Below are positions 60,073 to 64,000 of a DNA stretch of 64,000 bases, in pieces. The notes under the pieces were generated by a model. The model was not told the origin of the DNA. It searched no databases and saw only the letters and a program-made list of their open reading frames with translations. Each line of letters begins with the position of its first letter. Position 1 is the first letter of the stretch. A program made the translations under genes and the position numbers. This DNA comes from Trichomonas tenax (Eukaryota > Parabasalia > Trichomonadida > Trichomonadidae), in contig JALKBU010000070.1 of the NCBI GenBank assembly GCA_023091735.1, positions 31,013 to 95,012 on the forward strand, written 5' to 3'.

Positions 60073-60223
60073 GGCTTGGCCACTCGAGGGCTTTGGAAGT
60101 CTCAGGCCGACCTCGCCATGCATCGAATCTGATGCTGGAGGAAGAGGCGGCTTCTGTAGGCTGAGTTCTTCTTGCTAGGGCTTGGCCACTCGAGGGCTTT
60201 GGAAGTCTCAGGCCAACCTCGCC
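60073..60223. repeat. GC-rich 45-bp direct repeat pair
   Basis: GGCTTGGCCACTCGAGGGCT... occurs at 60073-60117 and 60179-60223 with one mismatch (GGCCGACC versus GGCCAACC), 106 bp apart. The unit and the spacer (with GGAGGAAGAGGCGGC) are much richer in G+C than the surroundings. A minus-strand frame crosses it (GEVGLRLPKPSSGQALAR), with no recognisable product. The origin is unknown; it could be a transferred or repeat-derived segment. Confidence 0.7.
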
Positions 60224-60360
60224 CAATGACATTCTCGCAACAATTTAACCATGCATAAATATCGTTGTTTTCTTACCAATCAGGTATATGCTCGTTGATG
60301 ATAGAGTTGTGGCTCGGCAGCAACACTAACCTGGATGTATTGGCTAGACTACAAAGATAT

Positions 60361-60475
60361 TTATGACAATTTTTATAAAGGTGACAATTTGCCCACACAA
60401 AAAGTGACAGTCTATTCATAAAAGTGACTTTAAGGTTCAATTGTCACTTTTTGATGTTCACTTTTGTCATAGACT
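60361..60475. promoter_or_regulatory. GTGACA/TGTCAC cluster upstream of B56 gene
   Basis: Motifs in order: ATGACAATT, AGGTGACAATT, AAAGTGACAG, AAAAGTGACTTT, then inverted TTGTCACTTTTTG and TTCACTTTTGTCA. Six related sites lie in 115 bp, in both orientations, an even denser array than before the kinase. They lie downstream of the B56 gene's end and have no obvious target gene. Confidence 0.5.
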
Positions 60476-60589
60476 CTTTATAATCCGAATCAATATTAAT
60501 AGTATTTATATATTTCATGTTTTGCTTGAATTAATATAAAAAACCACGATTGCTAAAAAATACAAACAAAAATTTATCTTAACAAGGTA

Positions 60590-62044
60590 TTAAAGACTGA
60601 AATCGAATCGATATTGTTGTAATGCGGTATCAAAGTCTGAGAAATCGCTGTGGAAGTTCTTTGTAGCAAATCTTGCAACTTTCTTCCACTTGTTGATGAA
60701 ATCATTTGTTGTTGCTTGTTCTGTTTTAGATTTAAATTTCGCGACAACAGCAGCAGCGTCTTGAGCAGTTCTCTTCACTTCCTCTGACCATGAATTCTGT
60801 GCAACTTTGATTGATTCTTCAAGTTGTGCAGGAATAAATCCAACAGTTTTTATTAACATCGCGATAAAGCCTTCATCACCTAAAAGCGAGAAAGCAGTGT
60901 TGCAAACTTTCGCATTTGATGATTTAACAGACAAGAATAGCTTTGCACAAACAGGTACGCAAATTGTCGGGAAAAAGCTTGGACCGAGTGAGAATAATAT
61001 GATGTGAAGCTCATTTAAGAAGATTATTTGCTTATGGGAATCTGTAATCGGCCAATGCTTCAGTAAAAATCTGATGAAAAATAACATAGTTGTCGAATCT
61101 TTCTTTGTAAAAATTTCGCTATATTTTGACAAAGGATCGAAAAATTCTTCAAGTCTAGGTGTGATAAATAGTGGAAAAACAATTACTCGTGACTGTGCGA
61201 AAAATATTGATGGAATTTGTGGCGTGTTATTTAAAACTGCTGATAAAAACTGAATACATGGAAGGACTACGAAGTGTTGAACGACTCTGTCTCTGTAATT
61301 TTTAATCAAATGATTTATTTCGTCGATAATTGGATCTCTTTGATCTGAAAATTTGATGAAATAAAGCAATAATGCGTCTTTCGCGAGTGCCTGTTCATCC
61401 CTGACAGGAGATTTGAACCTACTGATGAGATGTTTCCAAAATCCATTTGGAATAACGTAAGGATACTTTTGAATGAAAACTTGAAGCATAGAATACCAAA
61501 CTTTGAGATAATCTAAACATGTTAATGTAAAATAAACCGGATAGTCAGATATAAACCAAAATTCACTGAAATTTATATTTATAAGTTTATATCTAACATT
61601 TTGATCGATGAGCGCAAAAAACTTCGTGGTGATCTCGTGTTGTGATAAAAATATCGGATTTTTAGTAATTTGGTCGTATAATCGATTAATTAAGTAAAGT
61701 TTCTCTGTTAAAACGCCGTTGTTTTCAGATACATGACAGTATATTTTATAATCTGCTTCGAAATTGACAAGATCGTATAAATTTGTAAGCTCATCGATAT
61801 CAAGAATCGGATTATCAACAGTTGGAGGTACTGTTTTTACACCTAAATCAGGATATTCGACATCGTCAAGTCCGTATTTGCTTTCATCGATTGGTTTAAG
61901 GCTCATTTGTTTCGTTGGTGACTTTAATTGTGGAAAAATGCTCATTGACTGGTTGCGGAGACTCTGGATGCTCAGAGAACCTCTGATTTGGAGCGCAGAT
62001 TTCGAATGCATGAAAGAAAGGCCTTTTGCTGATCGATGAAACAT
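60590..62044 (-). CDS. B56-type regulatory subunit of protein phosphatase 2A
   Basis: 484 residues from ATG 62044; the GTG two codons upstream is not needed. The N-terminal ~90 residues are polar and unstructured. From about 95 to 455 the protein is an all-helical HEAT-like solenoid. Within it, FIRFLLKHWPITDSHKQIIF followed by LNELHIILFSLGPSFF corresponds to the B56 signature 'LLKFWP-x-T-x-SQKEVMFLxExEEIL', and CNTAFSLLGDEGFIAMLI to 'AERALYxWxNExIxxLI'. B56 subunits recruit PP2A to substrates with LxxIxE motifs. The C-terminal tail (NKWKKVARFATKNFHSDFSD) is family-specific. ATG has TGTCA immediately upstream. Catalytic and scaffold subunits are not in the window. Confidence 0.8.
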   Translation of the reverse strand: MFHRSAKGLSFMHSKSALQIRGSLSIQSLRNQSMSIFPQLKSPTKQMSLKPIDESKYGLDDVEYPDLGVKTVPPTVDNPILDIDELTNLYDLVNFEADYKIYCHVSENNGVLTEKLYLINRLYDQITKNPIFLSQHEITTKFFALIDQNVRYKLININFSEFWFISDYPVYFTLTCLDYLKVWYSMLQVFIQKYPYVIPNGFWKHLISRFKSPVRDEQALAKDALLLYFIKFSDQRDPIIDEINHLIKNYRDRVVQHFVVLPCIQFLSAVLNNTPQIPSIFFAQSRVIVFPLFITPRLEEFFDPLSKYSEIFTKKDSTTMLFFIRFLLKHWPITDSHKQIIFLNELHIILFSLGPSFFPTICVPVCAKLFLSVKSSNAKVCNTAFSLLGDEGFIAMLIKTVGFIPAQLEESIKVAQNSWSEEVKRTAQDAAAVVAKFKSKTEQATTNDFINKWKKVARFATKNFHSDFSDFDTALQQYRFDFSL

Positions 62045-63277
62045 TGACACTTTTTATTTTTTTACAAATGATCGTTAGTTTGAATTAGCGCACACTTTTC
62101 GCTAGAGCTCGCTTTTATCGCCACGAATACAGCTATTGTTGACATAGTTCTCCTCATTTAAGGATGTTGGGGGAAACACATTTCGAAAATCCTCGAAAAT
62201 CACGCCTGTGATACACCTGATGGACGACACTGTATTTAAATAGGGGATGCATCCAATATTTAGGGGATGAAAATTATATACAGATATATTGATCTACGCA
62301 AGTGCAGAATGTTGTATCTATTCTAATTAATCAAATCTGAGCGTTTGAAAATTTAATTTAAATTTTATCTATCTCTAATAATGACTATAGTCAACTATAT
62401 TTCAATTCATATTGCCCAGGCCTGTATAGAACATGGAGCATTGAATCGAAATCTAGATGTTTCTGTAAAAATACATCAGAATTGCAAAAATGTGAGATTT
62501 TTGAGTGATTTTATGGTCTTCAGCAGTTTCTCTAAGTACAAGCAGCGTATTCTAGTTAGTAAAATGCTGTAAAATCCCTTCAAGAGCCTAGATCGTAAAC
62601 AATTATTTGTAAATAATCCAATGCTTTGATTGCCTGGAAGAAATGACCCCGAATTGCTTAATTTCTTAAAATAAAATCAGCATTCAATATAGCTCCAAGC
62701 AATCTGTTATCAAGCAGAACAGGTTTTGGATATTTGAATGCTACAGTATGCAAGCATCACAGTCAATAGTATTAACTGTCGATTTTTTTTGAAAAAAACA
62801 ATAACATCAAAAATGATCAGCCTCTGGCATAGGCTCTGCAGAGCAGCAAATGTATGTATAGTTGATGCCAGAAATTGATCGTTTTTTAAAATATTTGTAA
62901 ACGATTGTGATTATAATTCAAAGATAACTCGTATTGTCTAACATGACGAACAGTTACGCATAAGCTATCTATTGTCATATCATTAGGCATCAAAAACGCC
63001 TACTGTTGATGCAATACTCGGATTTATCGCATTCTCTGCGGCAATCTGAGGTTTTTAGATCATCATGCGTTCTAGAAACATCATGATGCCATAGAAAATG
63101 TATATTTGTAAATAGAATGTCGAATGACTAAGTACTGAGCAAATCTCGAAGGCGCCAACAGACAGCAAACCATAAACTGAGTAGAAAAGCTTCGCGCTTG
63201 TGATTTGTCGACTGATGATGCCTTATTTGCGATGAAATTGCGATAATATCGAAGATTGAGAATTCTTGAATGAAGCA

Positions 63278-63347
63278 CCACTAGTTTTTCACTGGCAAGA
63301 GCAATGACTGCATTGATTGATTCTTGGAACTAGTGAAAAACTAGTGG
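63278..63347. repeat. 70-bp hairpin with perfect 16-bp arms
   Basis: CCACTAGTTTTTCACT (63278-63293) and its exact complement AGTGAAAAACTAGTGG (63332-63347). Inside, CAAGA and TCTTG extend the pairing. It lies in gene-free sequence and could be a MITE relic. Confidence 0.65.
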
Positions 63348-63661
63348 AGAACGCATTACCACATTTGGTAACACAAGTATAAGTTTAAAATTAGTAAATA
63401 AGGGGGTAGGGAATGCATCTTAAATTTCCCTTTTATGGGTAAATTTGAATGATGTGCAGCGGTTTTTGATATAACATTCAAAAAATTTGAAATGCAAGAT
63501 AATAAGAAATATGCAACCTATGGATATAGTCAATTCGTTTGGTTGAATTAGAATTTTCAAAAGATATGATTTTTAAGCCAAAAACTCAAAATAAACACAA
63601 AAAATGAATTTTAAAATACACACCCGAGAACACTGGACATGGAACTCAGGACACACTTTTT

Positions 63662-63712
63662 CACTTTTTCGAAAAGCGTATTGGGGATCCCCACCTACGT
63701 TTTGGAAAAGTG
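63662..63712. repeat. 51-bp imperfect palindrome around GGGGATCCCC
   Basis: CACTTTTTCGAAAAGCGTA, a centre with TTGGGGATCCCCACC, and TACGTTTTGGAAAAGTG pair over about 17 bp on each side. The right arm merges into GTGACA. It resembles the GC-rich G-run islands near 37620. Confidence 0.55.
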
Positions 63713-63747
63713 ACATATTTTGGGTGTTTCGTGGACACTCAAAATAT

Positions 63748-63748
<1 letters not shown>

Positions 63749-63789
<41 letters not shown>

Positions 63790-63819
63790 GGGCCCCGACC
63801 CCCACCACCTCTTTTATTT

Positions 63820-63867
<48 letters not shown>

Positions 63868-64000
63868 TTATTTAATATATTTTTATTGTAATTTTTTCTG
63901 TTTTATTTTTGGTGTATGTAATTTATATTTATGTATCTAATATAATATTGTAGGATAGGAGGAGGGGGGGGGGGGAGAGGGGGGGGGGTGCGGGGAGAGG
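63749..64000. other. homopolymer/low-complexity terminus, suspected artefact
   Basis: A40 (63749-63788), then CGGGCCCCGACCCCCACCACC, T44 (63822-63865), AT-rich sequence, and a final ~45 bases of G and A only, apart from one TGC. The base composition differs sharply from everything before. Treat coordinates and content here as unreliable. Confidence 0.7.

Larger units (their letters stand above)
58954..60589. other. 1.6-kb region with motif clusters and GC-rich repeat
   Basis: Gene-poor. It holds a possible 61-codon frame (59536-59721), a GC-rich direct repeat (60073-60223) and a dense GTGACA/TGTCAC cluster (60361-60475), all listed separately. GTGACATG also occurs at about 59479. The rest is AT-rich. 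Confidence 0.45.
62045..64000. other. gene-free 3' end with hairpins and homopolymers
   Basis: About 1.95 kb. A 63-codon ATG frame at 62381-62572 has no recognisable product; other frames are short or start without ATG. Two hairpins are listed separately. From 63749 on, the sequence is A40, a short GC-rich string, T44, and at the very end long G runs, which looks like an assembly or sequencing artefact rather than genome. Confidence 0.5.

Noticed and set aside
59915..60232. minus-strand frame across the GC-rich direct repeat
   Set aside because: The second half is low-complexity Phe/Leu from A-rich DNA; no product recognised.
62381..62572. 63-codon ATG frame
   Set aside because: Unrecognised and short; chance frame cannot be excluded, no initiator motif or neighbour support.
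63081..63281. minus-strand frame in the gene-free tail
   Set aside because: The continuation is riddled with stops and the family is unknown; no support for a gene or a named remnant.
1..64000. A general non-standard genetic code for this genome
   Set aside because: Intact genes end in TAA, TAG and TGA, and broken genes contain all three; stops in the glycine-rich pseudogenes fall at Tyr and Phe positions. Only the Myb locus has a stop pattern worth testing.
1..64000. Trichomonad introns with the GTATGT...ACTAACACACAG signature
   Set aside because: I found no instance of the 3' signal in the window; genes read through without splicing.
1..64000. tRNA, rRNA or CRISPR
   Set aside because: No B-box/cloverleaf, rRNA core or regularly spaced repeats seen by eye; box-B-like GGTTCAA strings (near 440 and 60435) lack partners.

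Overview
The window looks like nuclear DNA of a parabasalid (trichomonad), most likely a Tritrichomonas- or Trichomonas-type genome. It is strongly AT-rich. The genes are intronless and packed on both strands, with very short leaders. The gene families are typical of the group: BspA-type leucine-rich-repeat surface proteins, a tandem family of small glycine-rich proteins, a TKL kinase with a long helical-repeat tail, auxin-efflux-carrier-like transporters, a Tim17/22/23-like (probably hydrogenosomal) membrane protein, a Thr/Ser/Glu-repeat surface protein, and many decaying gene copies. The assignment rests on gene content and style, not on a marker gene. I found no rRNA, tRNA, CRISPR array or autonomous transposon.

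Layout. 1-9.95 kb: a minus-strand array of five glycine-rich paralogues. Only two are open along their length, and one of those lacks an ATG. They are mixed with an acidic coiled-coil gene, a Tim17-like gene, the wreck of a membrane-anchored surface protein and a 755-bp near-perfect foldback element. 9.99-12.8 kb: two membrane proteins, an eight-helix GOST-like protein and an unassigned type II protein. 12.8-16.1 kb: gene-poor. 16.1-25.3 kb: mucin-like surface protein, TKL kinase, ML-domain secreted protein, and an 863-residue coiled-coil protein with strongly GC-shifted codons. 26-29 kb: two broken head-to-head transporter genes. 29.3-36.3 kb: helical solenoid protein, Tup1-like corepressor, BAR-domain protein, and a seven-helix protein of bacterial look. 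36.8-44.3 kb: mostly remnants (BspA C-terminus, GT31 glycosyltransferase, Myb gene with four in-frame TAA codons) around one ubiquitin-like-domain gene. 44.9-53.3 kb: housekeeping block with glucosidase II beta, Nup155-like nucleoporin, RRM protein, Tctex-type dynein light chain and an MBOAT-like enzyme. 53.4-58 kb: a decayed BspA copy followed by a 1285-codon BspA gene. 58-64 kb: a broken multi-pass membrane gene, a B56-type PP2A subunit, then gene-free sequence ending in homopolymers that look like an assembly artefact.

The genes do not form an operon. Shared themes are secretion and surface (BspA, glycine-rich, mucin-like, ML, glucosidase II, MBOAT, GOST-like) and regulation (TKL, Tup1-like, Myb remnant, B56). 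Two recurrent upstream signals stand out. One is a TCA initiator-like motif a few bases before several ATGs. The other is a GTGACA/TGTCAC motif in A/T-rich context that recurs upstream of unrelated genes, with six near-copies in about 130 bp before the kinase. Clusters of in-frame stops in otherwise readable genes are the most unusual feature: the Myb locus (four TAA, no frameshift), and the BspA gene (no ATG; the nearest in-frame ATG is followed by TAG, an arrangement shared with its decayed neighbour).
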